From SG8-32-3 sp964514055 (lineage in GTDB: Archaea; Thermoproteota; Bathyarchaeia; Bathyarchaeales; Bathycorpusculaceae): a stretch of 64,000 bases of DNA. Location of the stretch: assembly GCA_964514055.1 (NCBI GenBank), contig CAZEPB010000001.1, positions 129,437 through 193,436 on the forward strand, read 5' to 3'. A program made the translations under genes and the position numbers. Numbering within the stretch: position 1 is the first letter of the stretch; the number at the start of each line of letters is the position of its first letter. Below, piece after piece: positions 47,073 to 55,624 of the stretch. The notes under the pieces were generated by a model that was not told the DNA's origin, ran no database searches, and worked only from the letters and a program-made list of their open reading frames with translations.

Positions 47073-49730
47073 CTAGTGTTTTCTGAGTAGCAGCACGCCG
47101 ACTATAGCGATTGCAATGATTATGGCGATGCCGAAGCCTGTGACGTACGTGTCAGTCATTGGTGCCGGCGGCGGAGTCGGTGGAGGAGTAGCCTCAGGTG
47201 CTTCGTCAACTGTGAAAGCGGTTTCAGCGTGTGAAGGCCAGTAGGATTCAGAGCCAGCGAAAGAAGCGATAACTTTGAAATCGCCTGGGATGTCCGGGGT
47301 CCAAGTGTAATGGAAGAAGCCGTCGGCGTCGCTGGTTGTTGTGCCGATGTTTCGGTAGTTGCCGTTAGAGTCAAGCACACTTAGTGTGACGGTAACGCCA
47401 ACAGCGTCGGTTGGGCGTGGCTTCTGCATGTACACGTACTCCATCCATGCGCTCATGCTCTCGTCAGAAACTGCTGGAACACCCTTTGGAAAGCGTGCAG
47501 CTTGCTCGTTCTGTTGCGTGCCCGCAGCAATATCGATTACGGTGCCTTCTATTAGTACGCTGCTGCCTTGTACTGAAACCTTTGGTGACGCCGTAACTGT
47601 TGTGTCGCTGGGTCCTTTGCCAACACTGTATATCTGCATGTCGTAGCAGTTGAGGAACACAAAGAAGCCGTCTGCCACGAGGTCGGTTCCTCCATACATC
47701 TGTGTGGCGTATCCCATCAGAGTCCATAGTTCCGTTCCGTCGGTGGCGTTGATAGCGCGGAACTTTGAATCCTTGTAGAGCGGTGTATTTGGCGAGTGTT
47801 CTGTGGTGCATAAGTAGACCTTGTCGTCTGCAATAACGTCAATAAATGCAGGATAGCGACCCCAAGGTGTTTCAAGACCGCTATCTGTACTGTTGCCAGG
47901 ACCGCCGTTACCGTAAGTCCACAGTAAGTCTCCGTCCGTAATATCGTAGGTGTAAGTTACACCACCGTAGCCAGACCAGTAAACTTTGCCGTAAGCGGTC
48001 ATAACTTGGTTTGGTAAGAACATCCAGTCGTTTGCGGGGTCAAATGCTTCAGTTACCCACTTCTCTTTCCCGTCTGCAAGGCTGACGCCTCGTAGCATCA
48101 AATCTTCTTTGTCCCAGAAGACAAAGTATCCAGCGTCTGTATCCCAGCACATAAGACCTCTGGTGTTGTTGTTTGGTGCTGGGTCATAGTGTTCGGTCCA
48201 CAGGATGTTGCCTCTTGTTCCTTTCGTTGTGTTAAGGTTCACTGCCGTTATGTTCGCTCCTTCGGTGCTTACTGTCCCCAGATAATCGCCAGGATGTCCT
48301 CCGAAACCTCCCTGAGTCAAAAGCACTATGTTATCTAAGCTAGCTAGAGGGAATATTGAATAGAAATCTGCTCCAACGCTCCATGATCCTGGACCCAAGT
48401 TTAATGATACGTTCCAGTCGTAGGCAGATGGCAAGCTAGCATCTACAGTTCCTGAATACCAATTGGCTGGACCAAAACCACCATAGTAACCGAATACGTT
48501 AGACGAATTCCACTGCATTAGTTGCCATGCAGGATGTGTGCTGTTTCCAAGGTTGGTAAGAACGTATTTTAGGTACTCGCCGTGCGGTCCTGCTACGCCT
48601 AAGCCTGAAGGAATGTTAGTGATATTCATCGATGTAAGTTCTCCTGTGCGTGGGTCATATGCCGTCCAAGCAGGTGTTCCGCCGAAAGTGCCGAAGGGAG
48701 TCACGATTCCGCCTATACTATATTGTGCTATCAACGCGCCGTTTGGTAGGATTCCGTGCTGGTTCGGGCTCTCGTAATCATAGAGGTACCCGAATGTTGG
48801 CATGTATGCTGGGTTGGTGATGCGCCAAAGTTCTTCTCCAGTTCTCAAGTCAACCGCAACGTAATCTCCGCCGCCGCCTGAGTTACCGTATGGTTCTTGA
48901 TAGTAGAGGGTTCCGTACATGACCAGTGGATTGCTGAACCTTACGTTGTATGAGCCACCTGTGTAAAACGTGTTGCCTGGTACGCCGACGCCGCTTCCTC
49001 CGACAACTCCTCCGTACTGAATCGGCTTCGTCCACATAACGTGAGCGCTGTTAGGTGCTGTGCCGTCCAGTTGTATGTTCCCTGGCAATCCGAAGGCTGC
49101 GCCTGCTCCGAAAACGTAAGGTCTGCCTAGCCAGTTTGATGAGATTTTCCACCAGTCGGTGTTCTGTCCTTCGATGGGTCGCGTCCAGTACTCAGCAGGA
49201 AGCGGATAGCTATTTGTGGCTGCAGGCAATGGTTCTTCCTGCACGACTAATGTGGCTGTTCTGCTAGCAGCTGTAAACGTATCGTTTTCATAAGCTGCGT
49301 TTGATGAAGATAGCCCTGGAGTGTTCGCTTGATTCCATGTGTATGTTTGTTCTTCATACTCAAACTTGAGAGTGTAGTTGCCAGCCGTAGTGGGCGTAAA
49401 CTGATAATACTGTATGCTCGTCGTGTCATCCACGACATCCCAATGTTTCGTTTCTACTACGACGCCGTCGGAGTCGGTGATAGTAAGGGTGTAGTCATGG
49501 CGTCTAATGTCGTTGGTCACTGCTGATCCTACTAAGGGGGTATCAATCCACATCACAATAGCCGTTGTTTGACCGACGCCTACAGGGTTAGGCGCGGGAA
49601 CTAGATAGGCGAAGGAAACGATAGTCCATGGGGGGTCATGCGCGTTAGCAGCTGGTGTGGCAGCTAAGGATACTGCGAAAGTTAATATCAGAAACAGAGC
49701 GGTCGCTGCAATCGTTTTATCTTTTCTCAT
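47073..49730 (-). CDS. Large exported PQQ-like beta-propeller protein with C-terminal membrane anchor
   Basis: An 885-residue surface protein. Signal peptide 1-31; an Ig-like domain (about 35-140: SFAYLVPAPNPVGVGQT); a PQQ-like beta propeller (about 180-710) with blades such as DLRTGEELWRITNP, LADGKEKWVTEAF and ATDGTELWTLMG. A second Ig-like domain follows (about 715-840). A Pro-rich linker and membrane helix end RKH. Similar very large propeller proteins are, to my knowledge, abundant in Bathyarchaeia, with unknown role. ATG 49730 is chosen (AAGGAG nine bases upstream) over the longer frame to 49763. Two strong dyads overlap its promoter. Confidence 0.88.
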   Translation of the reverse strand: MRKDKTIAATALFLILTFAVSLAATPAANAHDPPWTIVSFAYLVPAPNPVGVGQTTAIVMWIDTPLVGSAVTNDIRRHDYTLTITDSDGVVVETKHWDVVDDTTSIQYYQFTPTTAGNYTLKFEYEEQTYTWNQANTPGLSSSNAAYENDTFTAASRTATLVVQEEPLPAATNSYPLPAEYWTRPIEGQNTDWWKISSNWLGRPYVFGAGAAFGLPGNIQLDGTAPNSAHVMWTKPIQYGGVVGGSGVGVPGNTFYTGGSYNVRFSNPLVMYGTLYYQEPYGNSGGGGDYVAVDLRTGEELWRITNPAYMPTFGYLYDYESPNQHGILPNGALIAQYSIGGIVTPFGTFGGTPAWTAYDPRTGELTSMNITNIPSGLGVAGPHGEYLKYVLTNLGNSTHPAWQLMQWNSSNVFGYYGGFGPANWYSGTVDASLPSAYDWNVSLNLGPGSWSVGADFYSIFPLASLDNIVLLTQGGFGGHPGDYLGTVSTEGANITAVNLNTTKGTRGNILWTEHYDPAPNNNTRGLMCWDTDAGYFVFWDKEDLMLRGVSLADGKEKWVTEAFDPANDWMFLPNQVMTAYGKVYWSGYGGVTYTYDITDGDLLWTYGNGGPGNSTDSGLETPWGRYPAFIDVIADDKVYLCTTEHSPNTPLYKDSKFRAINATDGTELWTLMGYATQMYGGTDLVADGFFVFLNCYDMQIYSVGKGPSDTTVTASPKVSVQGSSVLIEGTVIDIAAGTQQNEQAARFPKGVPAVSDESMSAWMEYVYMQKPRPTDAVGVTVTLSVLDSNGNYRNIGTTTSDADGFFHYTWTPDIPGDFKVIASFAGSESYWPSHAETAFTVDEAPEATPPPTPPPAPMTDTYVTGFGIAIIIAIAIVGVLLLRKH

Positions 49731-49752
49731 TCGTCTTTTCTCCTTAATTTTA

Positions 49753-49770
49753 GTACACATCACTGTGTAC
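49753..49770. promoter_or_regulatory. GTACAC-N6-GTGTAC dyad at the transcription start of the propeller gene
   Basis: A perfect 6-base-arm inverted repeat about 23-40 bases upstream of ATG 49730. With the TATA box near 49792-49802, the predicted start of transcription falls on or next to it. Expected to act as a repressor site. Confidence 0.65.
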
Positions 49771-49774
49771 AGAC

Positions 49775-49790
49775 CGCCTATTTCTAGGCG
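49775..49790. promoter_or_regulatory. CGCCTA-N4-TAGGCG dyad between TATA and start site of the propeller gene
   Basis: A perfect 6-base-arm inverted repeat lying directly downstream of the leftward TATA box (ATTTTATATACAC read on the minus strand). It is separate in sequence from the neighbouring GTACAC dyad, so two different regulators may act here. Confidence 0.65.
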
Positions 49791-50059
49791 AGTGTATATA
49801 AAATTTTGCAGTTATGGCGGTGGATGCGTTGTTTTTATAACTTGACCTGTTTAAAATGCAATCGGTTACTAATTTTTAAGACGGAAAATAAAAAAGAAGG
49901 AAAGGCGGGTGACATCTTTCATGAAGCCGAGGTACAACTATTTGGGCGATGATGAAGGGAAAATCGCTTTATAGTCCGTAGTTCCCCCTCGCCTTTTGTT
50001 TCAGATACAGTTTTATACCTAGTCATTAAAGGGAGATGTGCGCGCTGGAGTGCCTGTAT

Positions 50060-50827
50060 ATGTCTGTGTCGCCTAGTATCCGAGAGGTTTTGGCGAGAAG
50101 AATTGCGGGAGAGATAATTCTTTCAAGCAAGCCTGGGGCGACGATGCGGAAGTGGCGCGAACTTTTTGCCGTGTCGCAGATGAGCCTCTCAGAGAGAATG
50201 ACGCTGTCATCCTCGGTTATAAGCGATTACGAGAGCGGCAGAAGAAAAAGTCCAGGCGCCAAGTTCATCAGGCGTTTCGTGCTGGCGTTGCTGAAGATTG
50301 ATGAGGAGAAGGGCAGCCGCTTCATAAGGGAATTTGCGAAGCTGACGAGTTCGCCGTCCATGGCTATCTTGGACCTCAGAGAGTTTCCAATCCCCGTCCG
50401 TGTGGAATACTTGTGCAAAGCCATAAACGGCGAAGTGGTAGCCTGCAAAGGCAAGTACGTCAAAGAAGTCAGCGGGTACACCGTGATAGACAGCAGAAAA
50501 GCGGTTGAAGCTCTTTCTGGTTTGGAGTACGCGCAGCTGTTCGGAGCGACAACGGAGCGAGCTTTGGTGTTCACGAACGTGGATAACGGCGCTTTGCCCA
50601 TGATGATTGTGCGCGTAAGCAGCTTGAAACCAAGAGTTGTGATTTTCCACCGCGTGAAACCAGACGACTACGCCATAAAACTGGCGGAGTACGAGCAGGT
50701 GCCGCTCATCTACTCAGCGGTGCCAAGCGTGGAGCAACTGGTGAAGTCCCTGAGGAAACTGTACCGCATTGCGCTGCGCATTAAGCTAGGGAGACGCATC
50801 CGACCACCACCAAAAATAAGCGCCTAA
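50060..50827 (+). CDS. COG1709-type HTH transcription regulator
   Basis: A 255-residue archaeal regulator. A Cro/C1-type HTH sits near residues 30-75 (WRELFAVSQMSLSERMTLSSSVISDYESGRRKSPG), followed by a helix that dimerises. A C-terminal alpha/beta domain (about 115-240: GYTVIDSRKAVEAL, GATTERALVFTNVDNGALPMMIVRVSSLKP) resembles those of COG1709 proteins, whose ligand is unknown. The frame is open from 50036, but ATG 50060 (MSVSPSIREVLARR) has GGAGTG upstream. It sits next to the dyad-controlled propeller gene. Confidence 0.88.
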   Translation: MSVSPSIREVLARRIAGEIILSSKPGATMRKWRELFAVSQMSLSERMTLSSSVISDYESGRRKSPGAKFIRRFVLALLKIDEEKGSRFIREFAKLTSSPSMAILDLREFPIPVRVEYLCKAINGEVVACKGKYVKEVSGYTVIDSRKAVEALSGLEYAQLFGATTERALVFTNVDNGALPMMIVRVSSLKPRVVIFHRVKPDDYAIKLAEYEQVPLIYSAVPSVEQLVKSLRKLYRIALRIKLGRRIRPPPKISA

Positions 50828-51139
50828 ACGTAGCAATCTCCATTTTTCTGCTTTCCAGCAATTTCTGCAAGTACTCAAGGTGGGAAGTGCCAGACAACTG
50901 TCCGCATTTTTCGCCTGGAAAACATTGTGCTTGCGGAATAGGAACAGAACTGACGCGCCATTAACCTCTCCGGTTCATCAAAATTTTTCCGTTTGCGGAC
51001 GTTTGTCCAATATAGGAGTATTGTAGCTTCAACATTCTCGATGGCATACATAAAATAGCAAGACTTTCTATCTTCCCTGTATTGAACTTGAAAATAACGC
51101 TAAAGTAACTCAACAAATATAAGATAACGAAGTGAGACT
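50828..51139. other. Intergenic region, no gene seen
   Basis: About 312 bases between two rightward genes. The last 100 bases are AT-rich (AACAAATATAAGATAACG near 51113-51130 may hold the promoter for the 51140 gene). GTTTGCGGAC/GTTTGTCC near 50991-51009 is a weak direct repeat. Nothing else supported. Confidence 0.4.
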
Positions 51140-52330
51140 TTGTCTGAATGGGAAACAGTTCGATTCGAAGAATGTTCTGCAACACTCTTTAACATACTTC
51201 ATTCTTCAGACTATAAAATCAAAGAGTCTGAACGTGGAATAATTTATGGAGACGTCCCGCTCAATAAGGAAATCACAGTTTTTGATGACATTATCGTCAA
51301 ATACGAGGGCACCTTGAGAGCTGATAACATACAAGTGCAAATTTTGACCACTAAAATACCCGACAGCTTGGATATCTTCAATGTTCCAAATTTTTCTGAA
51401 GCTGTAGCTTGTCTTCTTTCATTTTCATTTAGGTCGAGATTCACAGGTTCAAGGCACTGGAGCCGTCATAAAGAAGGGAGACCCATAAGCACGCCAATGG
51501 ATGCATTTTATAGAATGAGTTCTGTGTTTGCGGGTCCCTTAGCAGTCCACCCGTTATCGCCAGATGCTATTGGCGAAGGAATCGGGCTTCTCGATTGGCT
51601 AACAAACGAACTCAAGAGAATCAACAAAAAAGATTTTAAAAGGATACTGAGGAGTTTCCGGCTATATCAGTTATCATTACTCACTTATTCAATGGACATA
51701 GGGTTAGCTTACTCGCTTTTGGTCGCTTCTGTTGATAACTTGAGTTGCAGACTATACCTTTCAGAGACAAAAACCTACACGGAAAGATTTGTTAAATTCA
51801 TAATGGAGAACCTTCCGGCTCACACTCTGACAAGCTTTGATTCAAGAGCGTGGGAAGAAGACAGATGGATGGAAAGCATAACGCCATGGAAGCATTCTAT
51901 TATTGATTCTTACCGGGAGCGGTATGAAAAAGATGGCGAAAAAGCGTTAGAATCACTCAAAGGCATATTGAATGTTAAAGTGATTGAAAAAATAAGAGAC
52001 GCTTTCAGGGCAAAGAACGAGATTCCGGGTGAAGAGAAACGGGCGTATGACCACGTTCTAAGCCATTGGTACCTTTACCGTTTAGACTCCAAATTGACGC
52101 GAGAAGAACTTCCGGGCGTGCTGAAACAGATTTATCAAGATGTAAGGTCCGCATTCTTCCATGGCGGAAAAACTCCATCTCAAAGCACAGTTGACCGCTA
52201 TGAAACGGCGCCAATTAGACCAAAATTCACTGCAAACAACAAGATTAAATGGCAAAGAGAAACCCCTTCATTTTATTATTTCGAGCGAATTGCGCATGAA
52301 TCTATCATAAGTTATTTGTCCAAATTGTAG
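51140..52330 (+). CDS. Large hypothetical protein with HEPN-like C-terminal motif
   Basis: A 396-residue cytoplasmic protein. The N-terminal half is alpha/beta (IIYGDVPLNKEITVFDDIIVKYEG...). The C-terminal half is helical, and VRSAFFHGGKTPS near residues 333-345 contains an R-x4-H motif followed by GG. This resembles the RxxxxH centre of HEPN domains, particularly ApeA-type HEPN where an R...HG motif is common. HEPN proteins are often RNases in antiviral or toxin-antitoxin systems, but no antitoxin nucleotidyltransferase is adjacent. TTG 51140 follows AGTGAG. Isolated gene with intergenic gaps on both sides. Confidence 0.65.
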   Translation: MSEWETVRFEECSATLFNILHSSDYKIKESERGIIYGDVPLNKEITVFDDIIVKYEGTLRADNIQVQILTTKIPDSLDIFNVPNFSEAVACLLSFSFRSRFTGSRHWSRHKEGRPISTPMDAFYRMSSVFAGPLAVHPLSPDAIGEGIGLLDWLTNELKRINKKDFKRILRSFRLYQLSLLTYSMDIGLAYSLLVASVDNLSCRLYLSETKTYTERFVKFIMENLPAHTLTSFDSRAWEEDRWMESITPWKHSIIDSYRERYEKDGEKALESLKGILNVKVIEKIRDAFRAKNEIPGEEKRAYDHVLSHWYLYRLDSKLTREELPGVLKQIYQDVRSAFFHGGKTPSQSTVDRYETAPIRPKFTANNKIKWQRETPSFYYFERIAHESIISYLSKL

Positions 52331-52559
52331 CGCTCCCAAATTGGCGCTTACGTGCAATACTGCGCGTGAGACTATATATTCGGCGGCGCCCGTAATATCG
52401 GTAGCCAAAGCGGTTGAACCCCGCACCGCATATTTGGAGCCTAATCGAAATTCATTGCAGAAATGACAGAGGGGTCTATCAGCACCACCATTCTGCAGGA
52501 TTCCATGCAGTTTAGTATATATAAGGGGGCTATAGTTTTGTGTGAGCGCTAGTGTTAGG
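52331..52559. other. Gene-free region with C-run/TATA-like element; possible ncRNA
   Basis: A leftward sequence reading CTATAGCCCCCTTATATATA (about 52517-52537) resembles the C-run/TATA elements elsewhere, but no protein gene lies downstream on that strand. The adjoining 52340-52500 interval is GC-richer, with a T-loop-like GGGGTTCAACCG (about 52411-52424, minus strand). A hairpin AGCGC...GCGCT directly follows the 52330 stop and may be a terminator. An unrecognised small RNA is possible. Confidence 0.3.
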
Positions 52560-53150
52560 CTACTGTTTTAGCCAGCTTGCCAGAGACACTTGGTTGGTGT
52601 TTCCTGTTTTTTCCAGCGTCACCATTCCTCTTTCCGCGAATCGGGCAAGTATCCTGTGGGTTTTGAGCCTGCTTAGCCCTGCTTCTTTGCGGATGTACTT
52701 CTGCAGGTATTTTCCATCATGAACTTTCAGCACTTCGATGACTCTGCGTTCCTCATCGGTCAACGTTTTCACAATCGACTCCAAAGGCGTACACTGATTC
52801 TGCTCTGCTTGCTTAACAGGATTACCCTGCAAGGGCTTTTCACAAATCACGGGTGCTGCGCCAGTTCTGAATTCGGGAAACGCCAGATAATAAGCCAAAC
52901 CCGCAACGCCAACTATGGTGACGCCGATTAGAACCACAAACGCCACTCCAAAATAAGGCAGCGCTGGATTCTGAACCGTGGTTGACGTTGTTCCGCCCAT
53001 CATGCCACCTCCCATGTGGCTCCACATGTCGCTCATCCAGCTTGACGCTTGTGCGCCGGAAGCAAAAACCGTGAAGCCTATTATCGTCAAGGCTATGAGA
53101 GATGCTAACGAGATTATTAGGATGGTTAAAAACACGTTGGTCTTACGCAT
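52560..53150 (-). CDS. Membrane-anchored winged-helix regulator with Met/His-rich extracellular loop
   Basis: A 196-residue protein. Two membrane helices (about 9-30 and 66-90) flank an external loop, SSWMSDMWSHMGGGMMGG, unusually rich in Met with His and Trp, as in copper-binding proteins. A Cys pair lies on the inner side (VICEKPLQG, NQCTPLES), and a C-terminal winged helix spans about 125-193 (EERRVIEVLKVHDGKYLQKYIRKEAGLSRLKTHRILARF). It is likely a one-step sensor of external copper or another soft metal. The TATA sequence AGATATAAA-related box lies 30 bases before ATG 53150, implying a leaderless mRNA. Confidence 0.8.
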   Translation of the reverse strand: MRKTNVFLTILIISLASLIALTIIGFTVFASGAQASSWMSDMWSHMGGGMMGGTTSTTVQNPALPYFGVAFVVLIGVTIVGVAGLAYYLAFPEFRTGAAPVICEKPLQGNPVKQAEQNQCTPLESIVKTLTDEERRVIEVLKVHDGKYLQKYIRKEAGLSRLKTHRILARFAERGMVTLEKTGNTNQVSLASWLKQ

Positions 53151-53188
53151 TTTATATCTACAAAAGACTTATTTTCCTCAGATATAAA
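53151..53188. promoter_or_regulatory. TTTATATCT-N20-AGATATAAA inverted repeat, containing the promoter of the Met-rich regulator
   Basis: Perfect 9-base arms, 53151-53159 and 53180-53188. Read leftward, the distal arm is the TATA box and the proximal arm abuts the ATG. The symmetry could reflect autoregulation by the winged-helix protein or two face-to-face TATA boxes, since the ilvD 3' end lies on the other side. Confidence 0.55.
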
Positions 53189-53207
53189 ACTATCGCCGCA
53201 AAACCAC

Positions 53208-54836
53208 TCATTCCATAGGAGTTGGCACATACCGCGCAAGATAGCCCTTAGTAACCCTCGGCTTCCTAGGCTTCCACGCCTCCAACCGCTTCTTAATCTC
53301 CTGCTCAGACAAATCAACATTCAACGCACGATTCGAGATATCTATACTGATCATGTCACCGTTCTCGACAACCGCAATCGGACCACCCTCAGCGGCTTCT
53401 GGCGCAACATGCCCAATGCAAGGCCCTCTCGTGGCGCCTGAAAACCGTCCGTCCGTTATCAAAGCAACCGACTCACTTAAGCCCATACCCGTTATCGTCG
53501 CCGTAGGCACCAGCATCTCAGGCATACCAGGTCCACCTTTAGGTCCCTCATAACGGATGACGATAACGTCGCCTGGCTGAATTTCACGTTTCTTCATGGC
53601 TTCCACAGAGTCCTTCTCCGAATCAAACACTCTTGCAGGACCACTGTGCCTCATCATCTTAGGCGAAACCGCCACCGTCTTTATCACAGCACCTTTCGGA
53701 GCCAGATTACCCATCAACACGGCTATTCCACCGCCTTTATGAACAGGATTAGCCAACGGACGAATAACCTCGTCGTTCAAGACCTCAGCGTCATGCACGT
53801 TCTCGCCGACAGTGCTACCCGTCACAGTAAGCGCATCTGAGTGAAGCAACGGTGAAAGCGTCTTCATCAGAGCTGGCAAACCTCCAGCGTTGTCCAAGTC
53901 TTCCATGTCGTAGGGTCCACTAGGCACCATGTTGCACAGGTGTGGAACGCGCCTGCTTATCTCGTCAAAAACGTTCAGTGGCAAAGAGGTTCCCGCTTCT
54001 CGAGCTATGGCGGAAAGGTGCAACACCGAGTTCGTGGAGCCTCCAAGCGCCATGTCCACTGCCACAGCGTTCTCAAAAGCCTTTCGCGTCAAGATTTGCG
54101 AGGGCTTCAGGTTTTTACGGATTAACGCGACGATTTTCTCTCCTGTTTCCTTGGCGATTCTCAACTTCGAAGCGCTTGTAGCCAGCGCAGTAGCACAGTA
54201 CGGCAGAGACATGCCTAACGCTTCGGTCAAACACGCCATGGTGTTGGCTGTAAACATGCCGTTACATGAGCCGCAGCCTGGACACGCCACGTTCTCCAAC
54301 CGCGCAAGCTCTTCAGCCGTCATCTTTTCAGCGATAACTTTGCCCATGCCCTCAAAAACGTTGGTCACACCGACTTTTTCGCCTTTAAAAGTGCCAGATT
54401 CCATTGCACCGCCAGTAACCGAGATAGCAGGCACATCTAAGCGCGCAGCAGCCATGAGCATGCCAGGCGTAATCTTGTCACAGTCTGAAACCAAAACCAC
54501 ACCATCTAAACGGTGCGCTTGCACCATGACTTCAACGGAATCAGCTATCAACTCGCGCGAAGGCAGCGAATACCGCATTCCTTGGTGTCCCATGGCTAAG
54601 CCGTCGCAAACCGCAATCGTGTTAAACTCGAAGGGTGTTCCACCAGCCTCCAAAATGCCAGCCTTCACCGCTTCACCGATGTTCTTCAAGTGTATGTGGC
54701 CAGGAACGATTGTGGTGAAGCTGTTCGCCACGCCTATGAAAGGCTTAGCTATGTCCTTATCTGTTAATCCTAACGCTTTCAACAGCGCTCTATGAGGCGC
54801 TCTTTCTATTCCACTTTTCATTTCATCGCTTCTCAT
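53208..54836 (-). CDS. ilvD: Dihydroxy-acid dehydratase
   Basis: A 542-residue Fe-S dehydratase of branched-chain amino-acid biosynthesis, converting 2,3-dihydroxyisovalerate to 2-oxoisovalerate. Cluster and Mg ligands are in VSDCDKITPGM and CPGCGSCNGMFTANTM. Other signatures are VCDGLAMGHQGM, MALGGSTNSVLHL and the C-terminal TDGRFSGATRGPCIGHVAPEA. Length is normal for the family. ATG 54836; alone on its strand, but the Met-rich regulator is immediately downstream (57-base gap). No other ilv or leu gene is in the window. Confidence 0.97.
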   Translation of the reverse strand: MRSDEMKSGIERAPHRALLKALGLTDKDIAKPFIGVANSFTTIVPGHIHLKNIGEAVKAGILEAGGTPFEFNTIAVCDGLAMGHQGMRYSLPSRELIADSVEVMVQAHRLDGVVLVSDCDKITPGMLMAAARLDVPAISVTGGAMESGTFKGEKVGVTNVFEGMGKVIAEKMTAEELARLENVACPGCGSCNGMFTANTMACLTEALGMSLPYCATALATSASKLRIAKETGEKIVALIRKNLKPSQILTRKAFENAVAVDMALGGSTNSVLHLSAIAREAGTSLPLNVFDEISRRVPHLCNMVPSGPYDMEDLDNAGGLPALMKTLSPLLHSDALTVTGSTVGENVHDAEVLNDEVIRPLANPVHKGGGIAVLMGNLAPKGAVIKTVAVSPKMMRHSGPARVFDSEKDSVEAMKKREIQPGDVIVIRYEGPKGGPGMPEMLVPTATITGMGLSESVALITDGRFSGATRGPCIGHVAPEAAEGGPIAVVENGDMISIDISNRALNVDLSEQEIKKRLEAWKPRKPRVTKGYLARYVPTPME

Positions 54837-54974
54837 ACTTGTTCGCCTTAAGTGAATATTACAGAATTATTTGCTTGGCGAGATTTAAGTTATTTTCTAC
54901 TCAGCATTCCTGCTGTGTGATTTTTGTCCCTCTATCTATAAAGGATGGGTTAGCTCTCTAAAAACAGGATAAAC

Positions 54975-55436
54975 TCACGGTTGATACTTGTACTTTTCAC
55001 AGTACGCTTCGCACGTGGGAAAAACTTCTTTCACACGGGTAAAGCGTTTCTTCGCGTTAATTTTATCCTGAAGCTTCAGCACTTCCTTCGGCTTGCTGAA
55101 GCGTTCTATCTTGCCGTCTTCCCGTTTTCTCTCCACTTTTATGCAGTCATCCACCATGCAGCACAACACGCAAGCCCCGCAGTGAACGCATAAGTCATCG
55201 ACAATTCCAACTTCACCAGCCTTCCAGTACAACGCGTTGGTTGGACATTTTTCAATGCACAGCTTGCATTCCACACCCCAGCAAGTCCGCTTGTCAATGC
55301 TGATTTTTCCTTCAGGAAAGAAATCTTTCACGCCCGAAGGTGCCAGTAGCTCTTCTCTTCGCTTCTTTTTCGCCTTATCCTTGTCTTCGGATAAGAGATT
55401 GAATATGTCAAAGTTCGAAGAGCTTTTTTCAGGCAT
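54975..55436 (-). CDS. Polyferredoxin-like 4Fe-4S protein
   Basis: A 153-residue Fe-S protein. A polar N-terminus of about 45 residues is followed by ISIDKRTCWGVECKLCIEKCPTN (C-x4-C-x2-C-x3-CP, a first loop longer than standard) and LCVHCGACVLCCMVDDC (a second cluster motif, also with altered spacing). Then comes a Lys-rich C-terminus with two further cysteines (FPTCEAYCEKY). It probably serves as an electron-transfer or scaffold subunit of an unidentified complex. ATG 55436. Its upstream neighbour is the gene-free G-rich stretch. Confidence 0.85.
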   Translation of the reverse strand: MPEKSSSNFDIFNLLSEDKDKAKKKRREELLAPSGVKDFFPEGKISIDKRTCWGVECKLCIEKCPTNALYWKAGEVGIVDDLCVHCGACVLCCMVDDCIKVERKREDGKIERFSKPKEVLKLQDKINAKKRFTRVKEVFPTCEAYCEKYKYQP

Positions 55437-55495
55437 CTCGAATCATCACTGAACCATTTGTAACTTAAAGCGTATAAGACTCATGAATTATAATT

Positions 55496-55535
55496 ACTTA
55501 TCTCAGTGAAAACACAAAAATGAACATGGGATAAA
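55496..55535 (+). repeat. Direct repeat copy A (~40 bp)
   Basis: Begins ACTTATCTCAG and ends AACATGGGATAAA. Its partner (copy B, 58068-58107) differs at about five of 40 positions. The two copies are in the same orientation and bracket the 2TM gene and the KaiC-V4R gene, about 2.57 kb apart. Confidence 0.75.
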
Positions 55536-55592
55536 TATCCTTAAAGATTATCAAGATAGTTTTGCAGAAAACATTTTTGGATTGAATTTTAA

Positions 55593-55624
55593 TCCCGACG
55601 ACGACGATGCGGTGCCTGTCGGGA
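55593..55624 (+). other. TCCCGAC...GTCGGGA stem-loop
   Basis: A perfect 7-bp stem closes an 18-base loop containing a GAC GAC GAC run. It lies in the G-rich, gene-free stretch and may be the 5' domain of a small RNA or a terminator element. Confidence 0.4.

Larger units (their letters stand above)
49731..50059. other. Divergent promoter region
   Basis: About 330 bases. It holds the TATA box and two dyads of the propeller gene (49753-49802), a purine-rich stretch (about 49890-49915), and the rightward TATA-like TTTTATACC (about 50011) of the COG1709 gene. A 17-codon frame at 49921-49974 has an SD but is too short to support. Confidence 0.5.

Noticed and set aside
49921..49974. 17-codon frame with a GGGTGA Shine-Dalgarno
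   Set aside because: Too short to support without conservation data, though the SD is good.
52411..52424. T-loop-like GGGGTTCAACCG on the minus strand
   Set aside because: No acceptor or anticodon stems can be built around it, so it is not called as a tRNA.
53929..54795. 288-codon plus-strand frame opposite ilvD
   Set aside because: Antisense to a perfectly conserved ilvD; long shadow frames are expected opposite such codon usage, and the sequence lacks domain character.
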